20,625 nucleotides of DNA from assembly GCA_900128395.1 (NCBI GenBank), contig LT649554.1, forward strand, positions 1 to 20,625. Direction: 5' to 3'. This document shows, piece after piece, positions 1-11,600 of the stretch; the first letter of the stretch is position 1, and the number at the start of each line of letters is the position of its first letter. The position numbers were made by a program, and so were the translations under genes. Below the pieces are notes generated by a model. That model had not been told where the DNA came from. It ran no database searches and saw nothing but the letters and a program-made list of their open reading frames with translations. This DNA comes from Stramenopiles sp. TOSAG23-2 (lineage: Eukaryota; Sar).

Positions 1-210
1 TTTTTTTTTTAGTTGCGTGTTTGAAGGAAGTTGATAGGTGTGTTTTATCGTATACTAATATTTTATATACTGTGTATATGTTAAATGGAGATATAGGTTA
101 TACTTAGATCAATGCATTCCCATAGAAATTGTTGTCCGAATATATGTTTTTATATATATATATATATATATATATTGGTATTTTAAATTTAATACTGTGT
201 AGTGTTATTG
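1..210 (+). repeat. Left arm of a 210-bp perfect inverted repeat
   Basis: Bases 1-210 are the exact reverse complement of 1232-1441. The match includes the ten-base T run at the outer edge and a TA dinucleotide tract of the same length in both arms. The inner boundary is sharp: after GTGTTATTG (202-210) the arms diverge. The outer boundary is unknown because the arm reaches the first base of the window. It could be a long terminal inverted repeat of a mobile element, part of a larger inverted duplication, or a fold-back assembly artefact. Confidence 0.93.
85..139 (+). repeat. 55-bp direct repeat, copy 1
   Basis: The segment from ATGGAGATATAGG to TTGTCCGA is repeated at 211-265, 126 bp downstream. 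This copy lies inside the left inverted-repeat arm; the second begins one base after the arm ends. A third copy, inverted, lies in the right arm. Confidence 0.9.
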
Positions 211-265
211 ATGGAGATATAGGTTATACTTAGATCAATGCATTCCCATAGAAATTGTTGTCCGA
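211..265 (+). repeat. 55-bp direct repeat, copy 2
   Basis: This is identical to 85-139 and begins at the first base past the left inverted-repeat arm. Its position suggests that the arm boundary was set by a rearrangement at this repeat. Confidence 0.9.
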
Positions 266-418
266 TTGACCTGTTTTTTTCGTTTTTGTTTGTTAAAACT
301 ATTTTCTATCGTGTGTCCATGCTAATCGGTGTTTAAAATTTCATCCTTTTCGTCCCCCACTTTTTTAATTTTTTATTTTTTTTCCTTTTTTCCTGTTTCC
401 TCGAAATGGTTAAGTGCG

Positions 419-985
419 ATTATTAGTATACATATATGATAGGAGGAGGAGGTAAATCGATACACTATAGGAAAATGGGTCTTACTATTTTCAGTAGCAT
501 CACATAGCATTACATAGCATTACACATCGTATTATATAGATAATCAGTAGTAATTAGTATACATAAAGTACAAGTGACCATTTGACCGATATACAAGGTA
601 CATAGCGTTGTATTCCCATGTATGTTGTATCCACCCGATATGAAGTACACTTATTAGTATACATATATGATACTGGGGGATATACAGGTACATAGCATGG
701 CTAGCGTTGTATACCCGATTTGAAGTACATTTATTAGTATACCAATATGATAGGAGGAATACGTGGTGGATACAAGGTACATAGCATGGTAGATAGTATT
801 CCCATCTATGTTGTATGTTAATGTTGTATCCACCCGATATGAAGTACATTTATTAGTATACGAATATGATAGGGGAGGATATACAGGTACATAGCACACG
901 AAATAATTTGTTTACAATTTTACTATTTTAACTACACTTATTAGTCTACACATATGCTAGGGGTGGATATACAGGTACATAGCAT
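419..985 (+). repeat. Degenerate minisatellite, unit about 88-110 bp
   Basis: GTACATAGC recurs at about 598, 688, 777, 887 and 975, giving spacings of 90, 89, 110 and 88 bp. A second core, TTATTAGTATAC followed by ATATGATA, recurs near 420, 649, 731, 851 and 938 with small changes. Units are diverged and have lost or gained short blocks. Short open frames across it on the minus strand are made of Tyr/Ile/Cys-rich repeat translation and are not credible genes. Confidence 0.8.
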
Positions 986-1015
986 ACGAAATAATTTGTT
1001 TACAATTTTACGATT

Positions 1016-1153
1016 TTACCATTTTACTCTACGGAATACAACCCGTTCAAGTATATAAAAACACGTATTTGATAGGTAAACTCATTCCATTTACCATTTT
1101 ACTCTACGGAATACAACCCGTTCAAGTATATAAAAACACGTATTTGATAGGTA
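1016..1153 (+). repeat. 63-bp tandem direct repeat, 75-bp period
   Basis: A block starting TTACCATTTTACTCTACGG occurs at 1016-1078 and again, apparently identical, at 1091-1153, with 12 bp between copies. It lies in the space between the inverted-repeat arms, just right of the minisatellite. Confidence 0.88.
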
Positions 1154-1231
1154 CAAGTCCCTGCGAACCAGTGAATTAGTAATTTTTTGACTTTTTCATC
1201 CACGCCGAACATATCGGTGTTATTGCATCTA

Positions 1232-1441
1232 CAATAACACTACACAGTATTAAATTTAAAATACCAATATATATATATATATATATATATAAAAACATAT
1301 ATTCGGACAACAATTTCTATGGGAATGCATTGATCTAAGTATAACCTATATCTCCATTTAACATATACACAGTATATAAAATATTAGTATACGATAAAAC
1401 ACACCTATCAACTTCCTTCAAACACGCAACTAAAAAAAAAA
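1232..1441 (-). repeat. Right arm of the 210-bp perfect inverted repeat
   Basis: This is the exact reverse complement of 1-210, with no mismatch found by eye. It ends in a run of ten A (1432-1441), 144 bp before the eS21 start codon, so it probably carries part or all of the eS21 promoter or 5' leader. If so, the left arm holds a mirrored copy of that promoter pointing out of the window. Confidence 0.93.
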
Positions 1442-1584
1442 TAAATATATATGGAATAATAAAAAAAATCAGAACCACGAAAGGACATAGATGGAAACAA
1501 TTGTTTGAAACAGAATATAAACACATAACAATACAACAACAACCAAAGAAAAAAAAGAAAAGAAAAAAAAAACAGAAAGACAAG

Positions 1585-1839
1585 ATGCAAAATGATCAAG
1601 GCCAAATCATGGATTTATATATCCCAAGAAAATGTTCATGGACTAATAAAATTTTAGCTTCAAATGACTATGGTAGTGTTCAATTTAATGTTGGACATGT
1701 TGATCCTAAAACTGGTATTTACACTGGCACCTTTACGCCAATCTGTCTATCCGGTAAAGTACGTAAAAATGGTGAAGCAGACTTAGCTGTAAATGAACTT
1801 GTTGCTAAAATGCCAAATAAATGGCCATTAGCACAATAA
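1585..1839 (+). CDS. RPS21: 40S ribosomal protein eS21 (RPS21)
   Basis: This 84-residue protein belongs to the eukaryote-specific eS21 family, a structural protein of the small ribosomal subunit. Seen in sequence: it opens MQND, then DLYIPRKCSWTNK, the family signature. The middle (SVQFNVGHVDPKTGIYTG) and the IxLSGKVRKNGEADLAVN segment match the family's order and spacing, and the length is typical (about 80-87). The frame stays open upstream without an ATG through a Lys-rich stretch, so the ATG at 1585 is the start. No intron is needed. The 145-bp leader is A-rich, and beyond it lies the right arm of the inverted repeat. The family is known to sit beside uS2 and uS5 in the 40S subunit. The Trp and Pro in the last few residues are less usual but not worrying. 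Confidence 0.93.
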   Translation: MQNDQGQIMDLYIPRKCSWTNKILASNDYGSVQFNVGHVDPKTGIYTGTFTPICLSGKVRKNGEADLAVNELVAKMPNKWPLAQ

Positions 1840-1841
1840 TT

Positions 1842-2698
1842 TTACATAATATACTATAGGTTTAGCAACATTTATAATTAATAAATATATATATGTATTT
1901 TTTTTTTAGAAGAAGATTATGGAAAAAAATAAAGAAAAAAAAAAAGTTTAAAAAAAGCAACTCAATTAGTCTGATTATAGTAATTGTATATATCGCGCGT
2001 ATATGATTAGTCATATGTTAGATAAAGGTAAATGTAGTCATACTTATCATGATTCATATATATAAAGACGACAATCGTGCAAATTGTTTAGAACAATATG
2101 CATACATTATACGATATAATGGTATGTGTATTAAAAACACTTTTGTCCTTCTTCGTTATATATACTACACACACAAACATATAATAATGGACTCTAGTAC
2201 ATACAAGTATAATAAATCAAAACAATAGATTATTTGTTGCGTATTTATTATCCCATGGTACAATATTCCAAATATGTTTGTATAAATATAATGATATATT
2301 GAGAAATAGTTTCAAGATTGTGAGGAGAATTTTTATATAATACGAAGGGGGAGAAAGCGTAGTAATTACTTTTTCGTATATTTTGTCCAGAGTAAACAAA
2401 TTTTTAATTTTTATACCGGAGAGCGATAAAAAAGAAGAAAAATAATATATATTATATATATATTATAATATTATTATAATTATAAATATGTTTATATATA
2501 TATATATATACACACTAGTATTTTATTATTTGGCTACATCATTCTATCTTAGACACATCACAGACACCCCATTTTATATACGCGTATCATAGTATATTAT
2601 ATGATACGTATGATACGTTCGTATGATATATATGTTATTACGTATGTATCATACTTCGTACGTTCGTACGACGTATTTTTTACGAAAAAACGTATTCT
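1842..2698. other. Intergenic spacer between eS21 and the giant EF-hand gene (tail to tail)
   Basis: This spacer of about 860 bp separates two convergent genes and should hold both 3' UTRs. It is TA-rich, with an AT-only tract at about 2440-2510. A cluster of GTATGATAC/GTATCATAC-type inverted motifs lies at about 2583-2690, directly beside the giant gene's stop. Short open frames here show no recognisable protein. I see no tRNA or rRNA. Confidence 0.7.
2583..2690. repeat. Cluster of short palindromic motifs 3' of the giant gene
   Basis: Over about 100 bp, GTATCAT, ATGATACGTATGATACG, CGTATGAT, ACGTATGTATCATAC and CGTACGTTCGTACGACG follow one another, with TTTTTTACGAAAAAACGTA at the end. Many pairs are complementary, so the strand can fold into alternative hairpins. 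It lies just past the TAG stop of the giant gene and could form 3'-end structure; that function is inference. Confidence 0.55.
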
Positions 2699-5600
2699 CT
2701 ACTCTGCTGGGGACTCGTCTACATGGTATATGTCATCCATAATAATATCATTACGCGTTTTATCTATAAATTCTACTTCCATTTTCCCATCATTTCCAAC
2801 ATTCAAGACTTTACCTTCATATGTATCTTCCCAACTTTCACGAAAAGCCGATATGACATCACCAGTTTTTATCTTGAATTCATCATAAAATATAATTTCT
2901 TCAATTATTACATTATGCAAATCTTCTTCGCCCTCAAAAAGCTCAACATGATGGAATTTACGATTAATTGCACCACGATACGTACCTTGAAAAGTAGCAT
3001 TTATTAATATACCATCCCAACGATCTGTCAAATTTTTCATCCAACATTTTTTCCCTGCCTCTATTATATTTGTTGGTTCTATTTGTACTAAGTCCTTTAC
3101 TTCGTCATAAAATTTTAACATAATGGTATTAAACATACGATCTACCTTATTGTATTTCTTTTTATCATTGACCATTTCATCACGAACCGATGGAGTCAAT
3201 CGAAAGCCTTGGTTTATCATTGTACATAAATCTTCTTTATTTATTACTGGTGATTTATATTTATTACGAGCTATTAATAGTTCTTTTAATTTTTTCAAAT
3301 TTAATTTTTCTTCATTTTTTTTTAAATGTACATGATCTTCTATTAAATTTTGTAAACCAGGTGCATCTAATTCACCCGTACCATCGCCACCATATTTACC
3401 CCATGGTGTTGCCGCTATACCGCTTGATCCAATACTTTCATCACTCGAGTTTAAATCTTCTGCATCGAAAAATTTTTCTTGGATGTTTTCGATCATTTTC
3501 TTATTTTCCTTTTGAAAGATGATCAATTCTTTTTTTATGGAATCAACAATTTTAAATACAGTTGGATGAAATGCCGGATCTTCTTTTAAATAATTTGCAC
3601 GCATTTTATCCGTAAAACGCAACATATTGTTAATGAATATTGCAAATTCAATAGCATCAACGGTGCCATCTGAATCAGAATCCATTTTACTTATAACTTT
3701 TTCACAATCTTTTATTGTTAATTTCAAATTAAAACCACTTTCTAACATTTTTTTCCATTCATCTTTATCCAAAGAACCATCGCCTGTAGTCTTACCCTTT
3801 TGATTTTGTTTCCCATCCCCAGTATCAAAAATTTGAAATACTTCATTCATGTAATCTTTCATATCTTTTTCAAATATATTTCGTTCTTTAAACGTTTTAC
3901 AATTATTATCAATTGTTTCAAAGACATCATTCATTATATTTATTACGGATGGTACATTTGTGAAGCATTCCTTTATGTATGCTTGACGTCTTGGTGTATC
4001 TGCTAAAATACCATTTGCCAGAAATTCAATAAAAAGTTTCTTATCTAAATTGTTCTTCTTGTTGTTGTTATTTTTGTTATCATTGCTACCAGTAATAGCA
4101 GCTAAAATACTATCATACATAACATTGAAATCTTTTGAAGTAATTGTTTTTTTCAAGCCAAACATTTTAAACATTTGTTCACAATTTCTTTTTGATATAT
4201 ATCCAACATTAGTCGCGTCATATAAATACCATATGCTATTGATATATTCTTGCAAATCGTTTTGGCCATTTCTTTTCATTGTGAATTCTTTTAATTCTTT
4301 CTCTATTGCTTCAAATGCATCACACATAACAGTTTGCATTTTCCCGCGTGTACGATATAATTTACGCTCTTCCGCGGCCATTTCAATACCGTTAATTGCG
4401 AACAATGCTAATTCATTGCTATTTAACGTCCCATTGCCATCTTTATCAATAACGTTTAGTACCCTTGTACAATTGGCTTTACTAACCGATTTTGGTTTTA
4501 GCAATGCATCTAAAAATGTTTTAAACACGGTGGCATTAATAGTAGCTTTACTATTTCCAACTACTGCATTTAATTTAAATTCTAAATAGGCATCTAAATC
4601 CATTTTTAATTGAACATTATGAGTAATATGCTTTTCAATCGCATCAAAAGGTAATTCATATCGTTCCGCATCATCATCAAATATTATTGTACATGTGCCA
4701 GCTGTTTCATTCACTTTTTCTACATCGCCAGCGTAATACCATCCATCCCATGCTTCCAGGGTTGCTTTAACACTTTCGCCAACTTTAAAAGGTGCGGTAG
4801 ATTTCTTAGTCTTTTTCATAAATGTTTGTTGTATAGCATTAAAAAATTTGATGGCTGTTGCAAATACTGCACCTTGCTTAGCGTATTCTTTCTTCTCCTC
4901 TTCATTCATTAAAACAGATGGGTATATAAAATAACTTAATTCATCTTTTTCTATTTTGCCATTACCATTTTCATCGACCATGTCTAAAAATGCTTTGACT
5001 TCCTTATCTGTGAAATTTTCATGTAATACATCTTCCATCATTTTTTTAGTTTCTTTCAAGTTGATGGTATTGTTTTTATCAGCATCGTATGTACTCCATA
5101 TTTTATTTAAGCATTCTTGTATCTCGGAAATTTTCTGTTTCCGAAACAATTTTCGTTCTCTATCAACACCATCAAAAAATTTCACAATTGTTGCATGCAA
5201 ATCACCTCGTTTTGCATATTGTTTTTTACCTTTGATCGTCAAATCTACACCTGCGTTAATGAATTGTAATAAATCATTCTGTGATATAAGTCCTTTGCCA
5301 GCTGTATCCACACCGTCTAAAAACTCTTTGCATTGTTTCATATTTAAATGTTTAATTTGTGTAATATCTTCCATCATCTGTTTCAATTCCTCTACATCTA
5401 TGCCCCCACTTTTATCTGCATCGTATTTATTCCATATGCTGCTAACATATGCAATAATTTCTGGCATTTGCAAAGATCCATCGCTTTGATCTTCAAAATA
5501 TTGATCTAATCCTTCCCTACCATTTTCTGTAAAAACATCTTTTGCCTCATCGACTCCATTAAAAAATGCTATCATAATGTCTTGCAACTCTCCGCGACTT

Positions 5601-8600
5601 GCATATTCTTCTTTTTCTTTTGCCGTCATGGAAATGCCACGTTGTATAAAGTCACTCAATTCCTCTCGCTGTACTGTGCCATTTTTGTCTTCATCAATGT
5701 TAATTAAAAATTCTTGAATGCGAGATTCCTCTATATTCCCTATTCCTGTTACTTTTTCCACCATTTGTTTTAGCCCAGTCGCTCCTAAATGGTTGTTTTT
5801 ATTTGTGGTGTAACGCTCCCAAATTTCTTTTACAAAAGCTTCAATTTCTTTGGTTTCTTTATCGCGGAAATTTTTACTTTTCTTATTAAGGCCTTCCATA
5901 AATTGAACAGTTAACAGCTGGATTTCTCCGCCTTTAGAATACGTTTCCTGTTCTTGAACTGCCATTGTGTGGTAAGGATGATTGACTAAAAATAAAATAA
6001 ATGGCTCTTTTACAAGATTTTCAGATTTAGCATTCACGCTTTTGATAAACGCTTTACATTGCTTCGTAGTAATTTCTTTCAATTTCGTGAGATCTTCAAT
6101 CATCTTTTTGGTCGAATTAAAATCTATCTGATCCTTTTCATCTACATCATAGTTTTGCCATAATGATCGTTCTACATATGCCCTTATTTCTTTAACTTTT
6201 ATACTTGGATCTGCTATATCTTCCATATATTCGTCAAGGGCATCTTTGCCTTTCTTATTGAATAATTCTCTTGCTTTGTCAACACCTGCAAAAAATTGCA
6301 TTATTGTATCATGCAACCGACCTTGCTGACTGTATTGTAAACGATCCTCTTGTGATAGTAACATACCATGGAAAATAAAGTCACTCAACTCTTCTCTATC
6401 GATTTTACCATTTTTGTCTTTATCAATGGAAATTAAAAATTTATTACAATCTTCAACATCCACATTTTTTATCCCAGTTAAATCCTCCAGCATAATTTTA
6501 GTCTCACCAGCTTCGATAAATCCACTATTGTCACTGTCATATAAGTTCCATATATGATCTATAAAGGTTTTAATGTTTGCAATTTCAGAATTTCGGAATT
6601 CAACTCTTGCTTCATTAATACCTTCAAAAAAACTAACAATTATCTTATGCAACTCACCACGGCTTGCATATTCCTTTCGCTCACCAATTGTCATGTTGAT
6701 ACCGTGATTGATAAAATCAAGCAACTCATCTTTTAAAATCTTTTTGTTACTATGTTTCCTACCACTTTCATCAATTTCATTTACACTATTTAGAAATTCT
6801 TGACATAATTGTTTGCTCACTGCTTTTTTGGCATGGGTAATATCTTCAAGCATTTGCTTTGTTTCTTCTACGTCTATCTCTCCATTATTGTCCGCGTCGT
6901 ACTTATTCCATATGCTATCAACAAATGCGTTTATTTCAGACATTTTGTATGGATCCACTTCATTTTCTTCTTGCTCCCTCTTAAAATGATCCAACTCATT
7001 CGCAAATCCTTTGAATACTTTCAATAAAAATTCGTGGTATGAGCTTTGAGATCCATATGCTTCCTGTTTTTCATTATTCATACACATTGCTTTTACAATA
7101 TATACATGTAGCTGATCGTTAGATACATCGGATGGTATACTTGATTTTGATTTTTTTTCATCATTATCTGTATGTTCATCTTCATTTCGTACTCGGTTGA
7201 TGAATGATTGCACTATGTCGTGTGATATTGATTTCTCTGATGACATATCTTGTAACAATACTGTACATGTTTCCATTGTTAATTTAGGATTACCATTGGA
7301 ATATACATCAAGTATATGTGACGCAAATGGTTTATATAATTCCATTTTTTTATTCTCATAATCTCTATATCGATTTTCGAAACCATTTATGAAGTCTATC
7401 AATGTCTGATAAAATGCACCCTTTGCCGCGTATCCTTTTCTTTCGTCTGCTTTCATGGCCATCATATCATCGACAAAAAATATAAACTCTTCTTTTTCTA
7501 TTTTGTTATCGCTTTCATGATCTTTCATTTTATCTTGCTCATTTAACGATTTTACAAATTGCTCGCATTCCTCACGTGATATTGATTTGTGGCCTGTAAT
7601 ATCTGATAATAGTTGTTTTGTTTCATCTACCGATATACTGCCATTACGATCTGTGTCGTATTTAGTCCATATAGTATCAATATACGCTATTAATATGCTT
7701 AATTCGAAATCATGTTCTATTAATATCATACTAGCATCGCTACTGCCACTTTTACCAGATGTGTTTAAAATATCCTTTTCTTTCTCCTGTTCTTCCTTGT
7801 AAAGTTTCCATTTAGCACCAATGCCTTTGAATACTTTCAATAAAAATTCGTGGTATGAGCTTTGAGATCCATATGCTTCCTGTTTTTCATTATTCATACA
7901 CATTGCTTTTACAATATATACATGTAGCTGATCGTTAGATACATCGGATGGTATACTTGATTTTGATTTTTTTTCATCATTATCTGTATGTTCATCTTCA
8001 TTTCGTACTCGGTTGATGAATGATTGCACTATGTCGTGTGATATTGATTTCTCTGATGACATATCTTGTAACAATACTGTACATGTTTCCATTGTTAATT
8101 TAGGATTACCATTGGAATATACATCAAGTATATGTGACGCAAATGGTTTATATAATTCCATTTTTTTATTCTCATAATCTCTATATCGATTTTCGAAACC
8201 ATTTATGAAGTCTATCAATGTCTGATAAAATGCACCCTTTGCCGCGTATCCTTTTCTTTCGTCTGCTTTCATGGCCATCATATCATCGACAAAAAATATA
8301 AACTCTTCTTTTTCTATTTTGTTATCGCTTTCATGATCTTTCATTTTATCTTGCTCATTTAACGATTTTACAAATTGCTCGCATTCCTTACGTGATATTG
8401 ATTTGTGGCCTGTAATATCTGATAATAGTTGTTTTGTTTCATCTACCGATATACTGCCATTACGATCTGTGTCGTATTTAGTCCATATAGTATCAATATA
8501 CGCTATTAATATGCTTAATTCGAAATCATGTTCTATCATACTAACATCGCTACTACCACTTTTACTAGATGTGTTACTATCATTGCTACTACTGCTTTCA

Positions 8601-11600
8601 ATTGATATGTCTAATGCGTTGTTTTTTATGTTCATTTCTTGATTGTCTTTCTTCTTTTTATTCTCATTAAAAGCCGTACGTTGCTTATCCAAACCATCAA
8701 AAAATTTTACTATTGTTGCATGCAAGTCGCTTCTTTTCCTAAAACTGTCTCTATTTTCGCTGCTCATGGAAATTCCTCCTATTGAAAATTTAATTAACTC
8801 CTCCTTCGAAATTGTATCATCGTCCATACTTATACTACTAACGAATCGGTTAAAATTTTCGTGTTCAATTTGTTCTGTGTTTCCAGTTACTTCCTGTATC
8901 ATCTTCTTTGTCTCCTCCTCTTCAATAAATCCGCTTCCATCAGCATCGTATTTGTTCCAAATAAAATCAAGGAAATCCGTTACACCTCCGAACATATCTT
9001 CCCTACGCTTTTCTAAATTTTGCTCAAGCGCATTAAAAAAATCCATTAATATCTTTTCCAAACGACCTTGTTTAGCAAACTCTACGCGTTCTTCCGCCTT
9101 CATATCGAGACCTCCTTCTATTGCAAGTACCAACTCTTCTTTTTTCAAAGAAAGCCTTGCTACTGAATCCGTATTTTTCAATTCCTCGTTTGATATTTTA
9201 ATTAGTTCTTTTACAAATGCTTTGCAATCATCTTCTGTAATTTTAGTAGCTCCGGTAATATCTACCAGCATTTTTTTAGTTTCCTCAATCTCAATGTAGC
9301 CAACATTGTTTTTATCATACGTGTTCCATATAGTATCAATAAATCCGTCGAGGAATGGAGATAGAGAATTCAGCGAGGAGCCAATAGAAGAGCCAATGGA
9401 TGACGCGGCTTCTATAGTTTTATTTTCAGTTTTTAATTCTTTTGAATCTTTACCAACTTCATCTTCCTTGGCCTTTTCTTCTTCATCTTTACTTTCTTCG
9501 ATTCCTTTTTTGTCGTCTTTCCCTATTGAAGTTGGGGCTAATGCTGCTTTTTTAATTGTTACTATTGGTTCTGGCTCCACCTTTTCAATATATTGTTTTT
9601 GTGTTGTTTTTGTTGCTTTTTTGCTACTTAATGCCGCTCCAATACCACCAAGCACTGCTCCTACGCCGCCCGTTATCATTGTAGCAGCTCTACTAACAGC
9701 TGCAGAGTTTAACACCATCTTTTTGAATAGCTTTCCGCCAGCTAAAGACTTTGCAGCATTAACTGCTTTAAGTATTTGGATATTTGGAGAGGTATATAGC
9801 GCGCTAGCTAGATCGCTTACTTGTTTCTCTAGTAATGTAGCAGCTTCTTCGGCTATCATTCCAGAACCATCACTTGATGGCAAAATTGAAAAGTCGATGA
9901 TAACACTACCTGATTTGATACTTTTGATTTCAAATCGATCTTTATGTATGCCAAGAGAATGAGAAAAATCGTTTGCTATTTGGTTTTCATATTTTTTTCG
10001 TTCTGGGGTACCACTTTTTGCTATTGAGGTGTAATCTAAATCTAATGTTAATGACGAGTCAACTTGTGCAAGGTGTTTGTTTTCATCTGTAACCTTGTAC
10101 TCCTTTATTTGCTTTTCATTCGCCATATCGTTTGTCTTTAGAGCTTCTTCCTTTACTGCTTGGCCTTTCACTGCGTCTTCCTCTTCCCTCTGCACTTGAG
10201 ACTCGTACTTTCGTTGTATTACAACAGCAGCTTGCTTTTCAATTTCGTCTGCACTTAATACAGTACTCAAATCTGTCATGTCCAATTGTGCAAATTTGGA
10301 AATGTTTGAAGTATCTGACAGCTTTGCAAATTCAGTATTAGCACTAAATAGAGTTGTTTCGGAAAGGATATCATCAATAGATTCTTTCCGTATTAATGAA
10401 GTCCTACGACCAGTTTTTGCATCGCTAACAGCGTTATCGAAATCATTATTGAATTTATGCAACTCCTGAACATGTGGAAATACAAGCTCATTTAAGATAG
10501 CTTTGTGCTTTTTTGATTGAACCATTCGTTCCTCGCGCAATTCGAAAGCGTGTGGTATTCTCATGCTCAAGCGTCTTAATTTTTGGACTTTTTTCATGGA
10601 TTGCGCGTTGCGTTTTTTTATTTTCAAATTATGACTATGCGCTGAAGCGGCTACTATTTTTGATCGTTCTTTGCGGCGCTCTAGCAGCTTTTTGCGCTCA
10701 ACGCGACGTTCTCTTGCTTCAGCTGCTAATTTCTTCAATTCACCTTTTGATTCTGCCAACTTGGCTAATGCTTCCTTCGCTTTCTTTTTTTCCTCCACCC
10801 GCAACGTTTCTGCATTAAAACGTTTCACAGCATTTTCAATTGCTAATACCAGTACTTCCTGTTGAAACGATTGGCGTCTGTTTTTTTTTTCCTGTTTTAT
10901 GATAATTTTTTCCTCCTTTCCAGCTTTTAAAGCTTTTAAGACAGGTGCCATACGATTGACATTTCGGTTTATATCTTCAGTTTTTTTCTCTAGTTTTTCC
11001 ATCTTTACTATACCAGCTTCCGCAAATTGCGATGCTAATTGTTTATATGACTGTCTACGGCTACGGCGTGCTTTAATTTTTCTTGGTATTGACGTTATCA
11101 CGCTGGATAATCGTCGCTGTTTCTGCTTTATTTCTTCTTTGCGATTCTGTCTCTCTTCAACTTTTTTAAGTATACTTGAATATACTGGTTCTGTTTTTTG
11201 TGGGATTTCACCACCGTCTTTGTCGTTAACTGCCCTGCGATAATCCACTCGTTCATATATGCCTTTTTCTTTGTTGTATATTGGTTTATGCACAGGTTCA
11301 TACATAAGCTTCTTATGTTTTTTCAATTGCATTTTTTGCAGGCTTTGTGGTATATCTTCATGCAGAGTTCTCCATACTTCATTCCTTAGTAATATTCGGC
11401 GTATCATCATTTGCCGCTTATTTGCTACCATTAGCGCGTTTTTACCCATTACTTTGCGTAGTTTTCGAATACGTTTTTTTTCTTGCCTCATTCTTGCTCG
11501 ATTGAATTTTGTAGAATTGATAATATCTTTAGTTCTAGATTGCCACGTAGATTTATCAACTTTTCGCTGTAAAACTTTCTTTCCTTTTTCTGCTGCCTCC

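Noticed and set aside
544..899. Tyr/Ile/His-rich minus-strand frames
   Set aside because: They are translations of the minisatellite units with no protein-like composition.
1396..1441. Telomere-like end at the window start
   Set aside because: No short G-rich tandem telomere repeat is visible; the T and A runs are single homopolymers.
1501..1584. N-terminal extension of eS21 from a TTG codon
   Set aside because: The added residues are Lys-rich leader translation. The family starts at MQND, and an ATG is present there.
1335..1605. Phe/Cys-rich minus-strand frames upstream of eS21
   Set aside because: They cover the inverted-repeat arm and the A-rich leader of eS21; the Phe runs come from homopolymers.
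4050..5489. Plus-strand frames of about 180 residues that look like membrane proteins
   Set aside because: The hydrophobicity comes from the reverse complement of Lys/Glu/Asp codons of the giant gene; there is no independent support.
7007..8575. CRISPR-like or satellite array reading of the large repeat
   Set aside because: There are only two long copies, in frame within a gene; no short regular repeats with unique spacers.
8643..9962. Two consecutive 218-residue plus-strand frames
   Set aside because: They are antisense to the EF-hand modules, with the Ser/Leu/Phe-rich composition expected of a shadow frame.
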